From Membranipora membranacea (taxonomy: Eukaryota > Bryozoa > Gymnolaemata > Cheilostomatida > Membraniporidae), in the NCBI GenBank assembly GCA_914767715.1, contig OU612074.1:18832062-18896061 (forward strand): a stretch of DNA of 64,000 nt, written 5' to 3'. Below the pieces are notes generated by a model. The model saw only the letters and a program-made list of their open reading frames with translations, was not told where the DNA came from and made no database searches. The first letter of the stretch is position 1. Every line of letters starts with the position of its first letter. A program made the position numbers and the translations under genes. Below, piece by piece: positions 52,299-63,513 of this stretch.

Positions 52299-55200
52299 CT
52301 GAAAAGAGAAAGATCCATCTCAAGAGTTGCAAAATTTTAGCCAAACTTATCACATAATCACGATTTTAAAGTTACCAAAGTATCACATGTGTATTCTTAC
52401 CTATAATATCTCTTTGGCAGAGGAGTGTATTACCGAACCACTCCAGGCCTTTGTGTGTTTTTGTACATGTGTACAGTCCATCTCCTGAGGTAACTTTGGT
52501 ATTACACTGGTAATAAACCTGTGAGCCCTCCCTGTCACTGTCAGAGGTTCTTACCAGTTCGGCATTATCGATTACCGGCAGTTCTCCACAGCTTTCTTCA
52601 GATGCTACAAAAAAAGTAAACTGGATGTGTTACACACCAGAGCAACGGATAAACTCTGGCTCAACTAGTAATACCAGTTTAGCTCATGCAGGTTCCAAAA
52701 GAGCGAGATTATTCGTCAGGTTAGGAATTAGGCTTTGATATTTCACCAACATTCCTGTCACAGCACTGATAAATTAACCGACGATTTAATTATCTAAGGG
52801 GAGAAACTGACCAAACTGAATCTGCAGTTTGAAAGTTTTAGCCTAGGCACCTTGGTATGGAAAGGGGGGGGGGGGGGTAGCTTAGAACACAAAGTACACG
52901 TCTCGCTCATAAACCATACTGTTCACTAGCCAGTCTGCAGACTGCATTTTAAACCGATCGTGCAAGCATTTTCAATTGATTGACAGGTAATTTACTCATA
53001 AACACATATAGCCCGGCCTGGATAAATTTATTATGATTGGCATCACTCAAACAACTATGTACTGACATGTTGGGTTCTTTGCTGTGACTTGGGAGGTAAA
53101 TATATTCAGGTTCGTAGGTACATTAAAAATTTTGGCTAAAATCACAAGGTCCTAATGCTCTACACACCCTGAAGAATGGGCAGCAAATGAATGAAACATT
53201 CGGGGCAAGGCTGCATTATCGGGGTCAATCTGCTGTCAGTTTGAAGGCATGTAGGAGGAAACCTAGACTACTAGTAAAGCCTAGTAGTCAACGCATTGTG
53301 GTGAAAATTGAACCCAGGGCCTTCAATGATCAAACCAATCTGGTATTAGATGGACTATGACTGTCAAGCTTATTATAGTAACTACAGATTATGCAAGTCG
53401 TCACATTTTATTAGTGTATTAATATGAAAATTATTGTACGTACCATTACTAACAACTTGAACTGTGTTGATACATCCGGATCTCATGTAGGTGTGGTTCC
53501 CGACAGGAAGTTCGATTTCTGTGTCAGGTGCTATCCTAACATTAGCTTTCTCTATCTGAGATGTAACATAAACGGTTCTGTTTCTATCCAGGCATAGATC
53601 AGATGTGCTAGAAGGCGGTATGTTAGGCGATGGAATTGATAGGGTTGCTGGGGGCTCCGTGGTCGAAGCTAAATCTAAAATATTAAACAAAAATCTTTAC
53701 ATCGGGATTACGCCAAATGCAAAGCAAGCAAAAATTAAACACAGTATCCCTTGACATATTAAAAGTAGTGATTGGCGACTTCGAGTTCAAAACTCGTTGG
53801 GGCGAGTTTGTGTGGGCTCGATTTTGAGTTCAGGCCATTGGGCAAAAACGAGTTGGCAATAATAGGAGTTATCATTACACTGATATTGAGGGTGTAACTC
53901 CAAAAAAGATGTTAAACTAAGGAAATGATGTTTCACAACTAATAGACCCAGAGGGTAAAACATTGACCTACTGTATTAATTCATATTTATAGCGCCCAAC
54001 CAAACTGGTGAACCAACTAGTTGAATGCATATTCACAGTAGACATGGACATACATTAACACGCTGTTTCTCGAAAACCGCCATATTTGTATGATTATACA
54101 GAACTCGAACTCGCTCGAACTCGACTCGAAAATTTCAGTATAAGCTCGACTCGATCGTCATCACTGCTGATTTGCCCATCACTAATTAAAAGTATACATC
54201 ATGAGCTGCTTGTGAAATGTGTTTGATATCAATTTAAAAATTTTGGACTGATGTGTCAGGTTCTTAGATATGACTTTGGAAGGTAACTATATTACCAGTC
54301 CAAAAATTAACTGTAAGGGACGTGATATGGAACTGGAACTAACTTTCACATGTTTGTTTAATAAGTGACAAGGAACTGAAACATAACCTCGTGGAAGATT
54401 GAGGATCTTGGTATGTACATATCAACTTATACTCGGTCTTATTGGTCAATTTTGATGTCAGACAGGGTTTAATTATCCTGTCAAGATTTAAATTGGGGGC
54501 TGTTATAAAATCTTTCACTCTATAGCATTGTGCGCAAAAATAACAAGGAAGTTATTTCATAGTCATTAAGTGACTAACAAATACCGCACTGTGCTTTACA
54601 CTGTTATTTACAGGTGTCCTGAAGGCAAATATCTTCACACATGACCACCAGAAAAATAGTTGGCAAGGATGGACAAAGAAAACCGCACCAGTATGAGCCA
54701 GTGGCCTTTCTTGTCATTTGCAAATATCTTTTCAGCATAGTGGCCAAGATAACAAGGAAGTATTTCAAAATCGTTAAGTGAATTTCAAATAGCGTACAGT
54801 GCTTTACACTGTTATGTATGAGTGTCCTGAAGGCAAATTTCTTCACACATGAGCACCAGAAAATTAGTTGGCAAGGATGGACAAAGAAAACTGCACCAGT
54901 ATGAGCCAGTGGCCTTTCTTGTCATTTGCAAATATCTATTTATTCTTTGTGACGGGAGGGATCTACTTTACCTACTGAAGCTTATTTGTCAACATTCCGC
55001 GGAAATGCATTAATAAATGGTGTGTTGAAAGACGTTCCTAAACAAAAGCCTTATACTTGAACAATACTGCACAGCCTAGGTGCAACCTTCACATTATCTG
55101 TTGATCATATAATATGTGTGTTAAAATATTCCCTCATACCGTTACTGATGACTAGAACTGTGTTGTTGCATTGAGGTGTATTGTAGGTGTGGCTTCCTAC

Positions 55201-57275
55201 AGGAAGTTCTATTTCTACTCCAGTTGCTATCTCTACTTTAGCTTTCTCTGTCTCAGATGTAACATAGAATGTCCTGTTTCTATCCGGGCATAGATCTAAT
55301 GATGATAATATTGATAGAGTTATTGTGAGGTTTGGGGTGGAAGGAAAATCCAAAACAAAAACTTCAAAAATCTTCATGCCAGAATTTCACTTAATGCAAA
55401 GCTTATTAAAAAATTATTCACATAATCCCTAGAGGCTTAAAGAATAAAATTTATAAACTGAGAACTGTTAGAGAAAAACATTTTGAGAATTAAATTACCC
55501 GTTCAAATGATAGCACTTGATGAAAAGCACTCAGGCAACTCCAATTTTCCCTTCTGTATTGAGTACGGTTATAAAGTATCATTTTAAGTTCATGTTTCTC
55601 TCCGATTGGTAGTCATTTATATAATAGTATGGACCTTAAGTATCAAATTTGGTGTTACCATTAGGTTCTGTGTGTAGTTTTAAAATAGATAATGATAGCA
55701 AGCCTGTGCAAGTTATCATTGCTTTCTCATTGATTTTGTCAGGATCATGGAGGATACTTTGCATAAGAAAAAGATTGTGTCAGCTACCTAGAATTTTCTA
55801 CAGCACCTATGATTTTGAGTTTATCTGTAGGCAGATTAATATACCCTATATAATATTGAAGTTTTGAGTCAGTCAACTTACAAGGGAACTGCAGAATTTG
55901 TCCAGATTCTCCGATGTACAGTGAGTCATTGGTCATGAGTAGTGAGTATGGAAGGTTGAGTGTTATGCATCCTGAGCCAATGTTGATTGTGCTGACATTG
56001 TCATTGTTCATATCCACTAGTCTTATATTACCCACTGTGTATTTACTAGCTCCATCAGCCACAAGGAATATCCGGTTCCCAATAAACAGAAGATTGCTTG
56101 GGGAGTGAAAGTTCGATTCGGCTAGACTGCCATCAACTGTGGTGCCCATAAGTTTCTCTCCAGCAATGTGTGTAACTGCTTTATTGTAGTAATTTATTCG
56201 GTATAAGGCACTGAAACAAATCACATAAATGTCACCATTTTCACGCTGTGTTATGAAATGAATTTGTCCCCTAAGTGTATCAGAATCTGAAAAGATTCCA
56301 ACATTACCATTGTTTATTGAGGCTGATCTCACAACTCCGCTGTCATTAGTGAATAATATCTTCTCTGGATCCTGATTGTCTCTGATCACACAAGACACAG
56401 TGTATATGGGAGGTTTTCTTGGTCCATATACATCCCGCCAGTGGTGTGGGTAGTAGTCATCAGCTTGCCCACATTCTCCGGTGAAGGCAGAAGTTGAGCC
56501 ATTTCTCCTGTGAATCATCCTCATGCAATCCCTGTCACCGGGTGTCTCGGCGGCTATTATGCGATCGAGAGATACCTGGGCAAATCCTGTTATCCCATAA
56601 AAAAGAGCGTCCTCACCAACACCCTCCCTATAGCCCCAGTTTGAACTATTCCCTGCTATGACTGTTGTAGTCACTCCATCGGAAGTTTTGAGTGCGCTGT
56701 AATCAGTGTAGATGATGTTCCCAGGTCGATAATTGTCCAGCTCAAGGTGATAAACCAAGGATTGGTCAGTTAAGGTGACAAATGTTGAGGCAACAAATGG
56801 CAACTTTGAGTCCTCTAGCCTAAGAAACGTAGAATCATTCATATTTAAACTATTTGAAAAAAACAAAATTTATATGTTTATGGATAATACCGATAGGAAT
56901 TGATGAAGTGGCACAGTAGTTTTACAACTGAACTAGTTGAGAGAACTTATGCGGAGTGGAATATGACTTGTGATATGGTTGTGGGTATTGGGGAGACCAT
57001 GCCGATATTGTCTAGCACACGCCAAGAACTTAGTTTAAACTTAACACCTTACCTCTTCACCAGTTGCTGTGTTTTCTGATCCATGCATGTCACTGTGAGC
57101 AGCCTCAGCCAAATCACCAACTGGTAAACGAAGAAAAACAGAACCTTATAATAACAATGAGATCAATATAAATATCAACCTTCTTACAATGATGTAGTAA
57201 CAAATGATAGTAAAATAGGGTGTGAGAAAGACAGAGACAGGTTAAAAATCTTACCAATACAAATCCAATGGCCAT
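52018..57275 (-). CDS. unit 4: NHL-HYR2-CCP-TM receptor-like gene (whole span)
   Basis: Exons, minus order: 57,275-57,255; 57,120-57,053; 56,819-55,882; 55,361-55,140; 53,674-53,444; 52,604-52,401; 52,298-52,018. Sum 1,965 nt = 654 residues plus stop; every junction agrees in phase. Domains: signal peptide 1-25, NHL propeller about 30-342, HYR-like 343-416 and 417-493, CCP 494-561, TM about 564-588, tail to 654 with three tyrosine motifs. I know of no described family with this order. Role in recognition or adhesion at the cell surface is inferred from domains. Expression is untested. Confidence 0.7.
52401..52604 (-). CDS. unit 4 CCP/sushi exon
   Basis: 204 nt, phase 1-1, acceptor TTTTTTTGTAG, donor TATAG|GTAAG. 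No ATG inside, but fully open: ESCGELPVIDNAEL ... VYYQCNTK ... GLYTC ... LEWFGNTLLCQRD, four sushi cysteines. Confidence 0.8.
52865..52877. repeat. G homopolymer
   Basis: About 13-14 consecutive G within the intron between CCP and HYR-like exons of unit 4. Confidence 0.85.
53444..53674 (-). CDS. unit 4 HYR-like exon 2
   Basis: 231 nt, phase 1-1, acceptor ATATTTTAG, donor AATG|GTACG. Pro/Ser/Thr-rich linker, then DLCLDRNRTVYVTSQIEKA ... EIELPVGNHTYMRSGCINTVQVVSNG. Two cysteines bracket an Ig-like strand pattern. Confidence 0.6.
53766..54184. mobile_element. hAT-like non-autonomous element (419 bp), copy 2
   Basis: Termini TAGTGATTGG and GCCCATCACTA (the reverse complement TAGTGATGGGC is a typical hAT end), exact 8-bp target duplication ATTAAAAG at 53,758-53,765 and 54,185-54,192. 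It lies upstream of the HYR-like exon in intron. Confidence 0.8.
54235..54640. repeat. dispersed about 450-bp repeat family, copy
   Basis: Same family and same position relative to the hAT-like element as at 48,365. A further partial duplication of its tail (gtgctttacactgtta to atgagccagtggcc) follows at about 54,730-54,920. Confidence 0.65.
55140..55361 (-). CDS. unit 4 HYR-like exon 1
   Basis: 222 nt, phase 1-1, donor AACG|GTATG. The acceptor used by the sister exons (TTTTAG) reads TTTTGG here; the AG of TTTTTGAAG 11 nt further upstream restores the same phase, so I place the start there. Reading: DFPSTPNLTITLSIL linker, DLCPDRNRTFYVTSETEKA ... ELPVGSHTYN ... CNNTVLVISNG. Confidence 0.55.
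55882..56819 (-). CDS. unit 4 NHL beta-propeller exon
   Basis: 938 nt, open, acceptor TTTCTTAG, donor CCTT|GTAAGT. 312 residues with NHL repeats: NYRPGNIIYTDYSALKTSDG, GYREGVGEDALFYGITGFAQ, VDGSLAESNFHSPSNLLFIG, FLVADG, VDMNNDNVSTINIGSGC, YSLLMTNDSLYIGESGQILQF. It is extracellular given the leader upstream. Best preserved member of the family in the window. Confidence 0.8.
57053..57120 (-). CDS. unit 4 exon 2: signal-peptide core
   Basis: 68 nt, acceptor TTTACCAG, donor AAGAG|GTAAGG. LVIWLRLLTVTCMDQKTQQ, then LVKR at the junction. Confidence 0.75.
57255..57275 (-). CDS. unit 4 exon 1: start codon (MAIGFVL)
   Basis: 21 nt ending at the donor GTAAG. Joined to exon 2 it gives MAIGFVLLVIWLRLLTVTC, a convincing signal peptide. 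Confidence 0.75.
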
Positions 57276-57350
57276 TTCTCAGTCAAACTAAGACTGCCGA
57301 TACTCTACTTAAACCCTGCAGCCTTCTTGAAGTTCAACTCTGTAATGACT

Positions 57351-57360
57351 ATTATATAAA
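57351..57360 (-). promoter_or_regulatory. TATA-like element upstream of unit 4
   Basis: TTTATATAAT on the minus strand, 76-85 nt upstream of the ATG; implied start site about 25-30 nt downstream, leaving a roughly 50-nt leader. Identical in unit 2 (41,511-41,520). Confidence 0.4.
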
Positions 57361-57499
57361 CATGAACTTCCTTGTCTTATCATGCTGACATAAACATCTG
57401 ACAGCAGCATTTTGTTTCTTCATGCCAAGTATTGTGTCGAAATCACTCAACAGGCTTAATCTTCGTGGATGGATACACATTTGTTTATTCGGGTAAAAA

Positions 57500-57960
57500 C
57501 GTGCTGTTCACTAGCCCATCTGCAGACTGCTTTTTAAACTGATTGCGCAAGCATTTTTGCACAAACTGAATGAATGGCAAAACACATATAAACAGTAAAA
57601 GCACAGCCTGGATAATCTAATTAAGATTGCATTGCTCAAAGAACTTTGGACTGATATGTCAGTTTCTTTGATGTGACATGGGAGGTAACAATAGTACTCG
57701 TCTCAAAAATTTATGTGAGCAAAATGATGTGGAATAAAAGACAAGGAACTGAAACATAACCTCGGGGAGGATTGAGGATCTTGACATGTACATATCAAAT
57801 TATACTCAATCTTATTGGTGGATCTTGATCGCATTAGTGAGGATGTAAGAGAGTGTCAAATTAACTTGACAAGATTTGAATTGGAACCTGTAATAAAATC
57901 ATGCTAAATCTATAGTATGGAGGGCCGACATGACAAGGAGGTTTGTTAAATATTTAGAAA
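57500..57960. repeat. dispersed about 450-bp repeat family, copy upstream of unit 4
   Basis: Close to the copy at 41,640-42,130, with a short internal deletion around 57,733. The paired flanks of units 2 and 4 diverge abruptly at about 58,167. Confidence 0.65.
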
Positions 57961-58167
57961 TTGATTAGTGTACTCCATTAAGTTTCCAGGGATGGATAAG
58001 GTAGAACTTATATTCAACCTACTTGAGGCCAAATACCCAAGCAGTTAATTTTGTATGGAGTTAGCCTTCTTATGAAGAAATGGGCAACTCCATACAGATT
58101 TGTTTTGTTTATTATTTCAAATTTTTCAAATGTTTTGTTTTCAACTTCGACCTTGAGACGCTAGGTA

Positions 58168-58524
58168 TTAACTCACTCAATTAATGGCTCATGTTTAAGA
58201 TGCCTTTTTGACATTCGAATCAGATTTATTTCATGTAAAGTTTGTGACGCTGTGAATGATTGTTGATTGTTGATTGTGAAAGAATTGATTGTTGTGAGCG
58301 ACGTCGTGCAAGCAGCTTGACGAACAAAATTGCTCTCTGACTTTTTACAAAAACCAAAGATAATCAATTGAGTTCATTGAATGAGGTAAAGAGAAAGAAG
58401 GGCTACGCATTTCATGCAGTAGAATCTGGGAGAACAACATGAATTTATAAAAACTGGCTGCAGTGTAACGATGCAGTAAATAAGGTGAGCGGCGCTTCCT
58501 TCAACGGATTTCGATCTCTGGAAG
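58168..58524. other. no gene seen
   Basis: Unique sequence between the edge of the unit 4 duplication block and the LINE remnant. Confidence 0.4.
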
Positions 58525-59705
58525 ATGCTGATTTTCGTTGTATGCATACACCGAAATTCTTCAGATATATTATCCCAGACTTCACTGTGCTCAGATATTA
58601 CCAACAATATGGATTTAAATCAACATTTATCTCAACAACCTGAACCTTCAGGTTTACAACTGTCTTCTGCCGAGAGAGAAATTATACAAGATCACAACAA
58701 CATGTCTAAAGTTGAGATGATGAGTGAGATCTTGTGTCCGTTTATCATGGTTAGTCAGCATAATGATTTTTTAAAAAGGATGGAAAGAAAAATAAATGAC
58801 ATGGAACGCAATTCTGCTATATGCAAATGCAGCGACTTTCAAGATACCATAACACAAATGAAACACAACTATTAAGGCTAGATGATAGAATCGCTGGTAA
58901 TGCAAAGCAATCTACCAATTTTACGTCAGGTCAAAACAATCATCCTAGTACAAATACTAATCAACCTACAAATGCCTGGGTTGCAAAGCAACTTAGGAAT
59001 GCACAAAAAGGAAGTAACTTTACTTAATATAATGCAAAACCCAATGTTCGTAATGCAACGCCCAGTGTTCAATTTGCAACACCATGTGCTCATAATCAAT
59101 CACCGTCTTACCAACACAGAGCACAAATGAATGCAAAACAATGTGTAGTTTTGTACAGCATCACTCCTGAAGAAACTTCATCTGTTCAAAACCATGACAT
59201 AAGAGCCGCCATTAGTAATATTTTTTGGGCCAGTTACAATCGACTCTACAAACCGGTATAATTTCTCAAGCAGCAAACTTAAATTTATGATACAATTATC
59301 ATGTGAGAAACATCATCACCTTTTGCTGAAATCATGGAAAAATTGAGTTCTAGGTAACGCCAGAATTTGCTCAACTGAAACACCAGATACACGCCCTTAT
59401 GGCATAGTAAGAGATATATTTCTTTTGCCCATTTGAAGATTTGTGGAATCACTTCAAAAATTGATGAAATGAGACACATATTGTCTACTTACAAAGTTTC
59501 AGTTTTTGGTTTTGGAAACAAACCAGATACCTTTTACTAAATTCCATCATATGATATGATAAGAAGAGATAGGAAACATCAACCTGGGAGTGGTGTCATC
59601 TGCTATATAAAGCAGGGTATTCAATATGAATTAATCAATGATTTCGATCACATAATTGATGAATATATTACCTTTAAAGTTTGCCATAATGCGGCTCATG
59701 CTTTC
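58525..59705 (+). pseudogene. non-LTR retrotransposon (LINE) remnant
   Basis: A 116-codon frame (58,525-58,875) with a helical region (MSKVEMMSEILCPFIMVSQH, MERKINDMERNSAICKC) resembles a LINE ORF1 coiled-coil piece. It continues in other frames (Asn/Gln-rich) to about 59,220. At about 59,552-59,690 a run with MIRRDRKHQPGSGVICYIKQ matches the apurinic-endonuclease domain of LINE ORF2. Several frameshifts and stops; no RT is seen. The endonuclease motif is the strongest evidence. Confidence 0.55.
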
Positions 59706-59719
59706 TGAATTCCCTTTGC

Positions 59720-62700
59720 TGGTTTAAGGTAATTTATGAGTTACGGCTTATCTCCCCCACGTTGTGTACAATTTTCCTATCTGCCTCTCCTGCATTTTTG
59801 TATATATATCATCTAGCGAAAAACATTCACCCCCCCCCTCTGTAATTCTCTTACCTTAATTTTTTTATTCATACCGATCTACTCGTTAGAAAAATCCGAA
59901 CAAGGATCACAATGTTTTTCTAAAAAAAATGCATTTTATTGCAAGCTTCACCAGGAAAACTATTACATTCTAATTCAATATAAGCACCTGCTAGCAGACT
60001 TATAAGACAGACCTGCCATTGAAATCGGTCAAGCGTATCAAACTGATACAGTGCAGGACGGTTGAAGCTCATAGACTCCATATGAAATATATGCCAAATA
60101 TTAAACGGAGTATAATCAACTTTGTGACCAGTCTGACTTTACTCACCAACTGGTAACTGGGTAAATCATGAGATGTCTCTCTATAACCCCTCTTTGCAAA
60201 TAACTGTAGTAGTACATGTAGCCTAATTAGTGTAGTGTAATGTAGTGTAATTGCTGAAGCTGATACTGCCCACTGGAATGTGTGGGAGCACAATATTTCT
60301 GGATTTATTATTTGCAAGCAGCCTATTGTCACAAATTCAACAAAATGCAAGACATTCATATCAGTATACTTCAGGCAAATGAGACGGAGGGCTCGTTCAG
60401 TCCTCAACTGCAAGGCAGGAAACCAGACATCAGGATAGAATTTGAAGATTTGCTTGATGCAATGAATGATGAGATATAGGCTAGAAAATAAACAACAACT
60501 TTCTGAGATTGAGAATGTTCCTGCAGTAGAGCAACTCTCAGTGTCATAAGTAGGATTTATTATCTCCAGCTGCTAAAAAACTTGTATTCTATTTACAGGG
60601 GAATTTCACCTTTTTTTGGATTAACACATAAGTCCACATCCATATTTTCCTCTGTGATGAGAAAAATTTGTGACGCAATCTCAAACCACAAATTTTGGGT
60701 ATTCAAATGCTTAAAAAATGAAAGGAGTTTTATAACTCAAGAAATAAGTTTGCTACAGCTCTAAAACTTTGCAGTTATATTCAGCATACCTCAAATATAC
60801 TGCACAGAAGTTTCCGTCACCACAACATAAATATATTATGCAATAATTAATGTGGTTGACTCTATATTATCACATAACTTGGCAAAGTGAATGACAAGTT
60901 CAGGGGTCAATCTTTGCCAGATTAGTGGTTAGACTATTAGCAGGATCCAACCATGCTATTATATGATATCTAAAATGACTGCAGAAGCTAAGATAAGCTG
61001 TGCTGCATTCCATAATAATTCATCCAGTCTGCTGATACTACTACTAATTTGTAGTAAAGTTTTGTACTGTGGTTATATCGTAAACAACATTAGCCTGTGA
61101 TCGGAATTTTTTGTGGTTTATTATGCGAGTGCAAGCCAACCACAAATTCCCACGATTATTCATTCAGCCACTCTCAGACACAGTCACGTATCGGCAGCAT
61201 GATTAATACGAGTGATATTGTGCCAATGAGAAGTGCACAAGTGATGCATGTAAATTAGTTCACCAGAGCAGACTAAGTAAACACAAATTCCTAAACATCG
61301 GCAAAGCTACTCTGCACAGATAATAATTTACACCTCAAATTCAGAAGACATGACCAATCGGTAGCGATGAAAATTGCATCAAATTAACTAAATCTACCCT
61401 AGATATAAAAGGTTCAGAGATGGATTTGAGGTTACAAATTCAATTAGAATTGAAAGTATTTCTAAAACTCAGGAACAAAGCAGGCAATGATTCTTCAATT
61501 TTTGGCTCATTCTAAACTTACTATAAATCATTACATGGCAAGTTTTTATGCACACAGCATGAACTGATAAGTAATATTCATAAACATATAAATACTCTAG
61601 ACTGGAAACTATTGGCTAATGGATACAGGCTCAGTGTCTTCTCTAATTCAGTGACGCGACGTCACTGCGCTATTCACTTTTTCTCTGTAGTGCATCGGTC
61701 AGAATAGGAGTTATCTCCACATACATGTAATGCGTGAACAAAAGACCTTATTATTTCTAAATATGACCACTACAACTGGGTCAAACCGGTGAATTTTACA
61801 GAACATGAACTAATGAAGTATAAAATGTGATCAGTATACCGTGCCATCAAATATTGTGCGTGCCATAACAATATATACTATAGCATGTTTCTGGTCTTAA
61901 TAATTGTATGAAAATTGGTGCGTCAACTTTTGAAAGTTCAAGGTTTTGCTCAGAATTTCACCTAATTAGCTGCCTCTGATCTTTCCAGCTGTCAGACGTG
62001 TTAAAGTAAGATGGAAAACACTAATGGCCCTTGAGTAAGGTTTGATTTCAAATGTATTTTTGTCAATTAAATGCTTAAAAGCTCAGAACACTTACTCTTT
62101 GTTCTTCATGGTTCTTGCTCTTGGCTACTGAAGGAATTTTAGTACGGTGAACTAAAAAATCATCTCAGCAGCCATCACAAGTAAATATCAACTGTAGATA
62201 CAACTCAAGCAAGCAAGTCACCTTGACCGCTGTGTAGTAGTGTATGTCACATCAGACTATTTGATCTTTACTGGTGATATCTATAACACTAGTTTGTTCC
62301 CTCGGAGGACGGTGGTGGAGGGATATTTAAAAAGCTGTGTATCAAATCAGTTTGTACCTATGTATAGTCTATATTGAGCCAATATCTACAAAGTTGTCCA
62401 GGGACCTTAATCTGCAACATGGGTGCGGCTCCGTCTGATTCAAATTTTCTAAGGTAGGAAAGGCGGAAGATTTTTTCTTCTGTCTGCGACTTCCTAATGT
62501 ATTAAACAGAACTCACAGAAAGCCATTAGAGTCCAACTGCTGGTACTCAGAATTTGCAATTCACACCCTATACCCATATCTACAATACCAAATAGGATGA
62601 AAATATTTGGCCAAGAATTGGAAAACTTACTAGTGAATCATTAATGAATATCGATTTTGTAAATCCACAATGTATAATATCATTGGTAACTTTACAAACA

Positions 62701-63070
62701 CTAATTTGATTAGGGCAAGGAGTTAAAGACTTACCTTTAACTCCTTGATTAGGGAAGTAATATTTTGGATATATATGCGAAATTTAAATTTTGATAAAAG
62801 TTTCCATGCTGTGGGGTAATCTCATAAACATAATACTTTAGACTGGAAACTACTGGTTAATTGAAGCATGAACAGGGTCCTCCCTAATTTAGTGCATTCT
62901 TCATGACCGATGTCACTGCGCTTTTAAAAACTCCATACATTTTTTTGTAGTAGCATGCAAATACAGTGTAGATTCAGGCTTGATCTACAAGGAGACAGGT
63001 CAATATCAATTAGCCATTTGTACACATAAATACATATTTAAATAGATTAAATATAGTATTAATTACTCAA
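59720..63070. other. no supported gene; one dispersed repeat
   Basis: AT-rich. A related segment of about 110 bp occurs at about 61,576-61,690 and again at about 62,824-62,930 (tagactggaaacta-tgg-taat, then gtcactgcgct). A 65-codon open frame at 60,282-60,479 (GRKPDIRIEFEDLLDAMNDE) has no supporting exon. A short hairpin ggagttaaag/ctttaactcc lies near 62,720. Confidence 0.4.
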
Positions 63071-63076
63071 TGATAC

Positions 63077-63513
63077 ATGATTCTTTCTCTGATCGGAGGT
63101 TTCATAACCAGAACGGTGCAACTAAGCTGTAACATTTGTGTCGAGGATGTGGCCAAAGCGCGGGAAGTTGACATGCTGACACTAATCAAACTTAGGAAAT
63201 GTGGTGGACTCAAAACCCCTTCCGAAGCAGTTTTTAGAGTGTGTCTTTTGTCAGAGAGATTAATCAGATCATTGCTTAAACAGGTTTGGGTCCTAAATTC
63301 CCAGAACTTGCCCGGCTGCACAGTCTATTAAATATTATAGAGTCAGGTCATCTCTCATTATTCAGTTGTGCTGAGCATGCAAGCAGCGTTGTGAGGGAAA
63401 TAATCGATCGTTATGTAAGGATCCGCGCTCATCATGAGGCCGTTTTGAAAACGGATGCAAACACTCTTATTCGGTCCAAAATGACCCGCCACCCTACATT
63501 CAGCCATGTCTGA
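63077..63513 (+). pseudogene. frameshifted transposase-like C-terminal fragment
   Basis: Two overlapping plus frames: 63,077-63,331 (KLRKCGGLKTPSEAVFRVC, LSERLIRSLLKQ) and 63,286-63,513 (LFSCAEHASSVVREIIDRYV, RIRAHHEA, then SHV stop). C-x2-EH followed by a helix and a basic IR-x-HH resembles the C-terminal part of transposase-derived proteins of the THAP/P-element sort. A frame change near 63,300 breaks it. No terminal repeats are identified. Confidence 0.35.
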
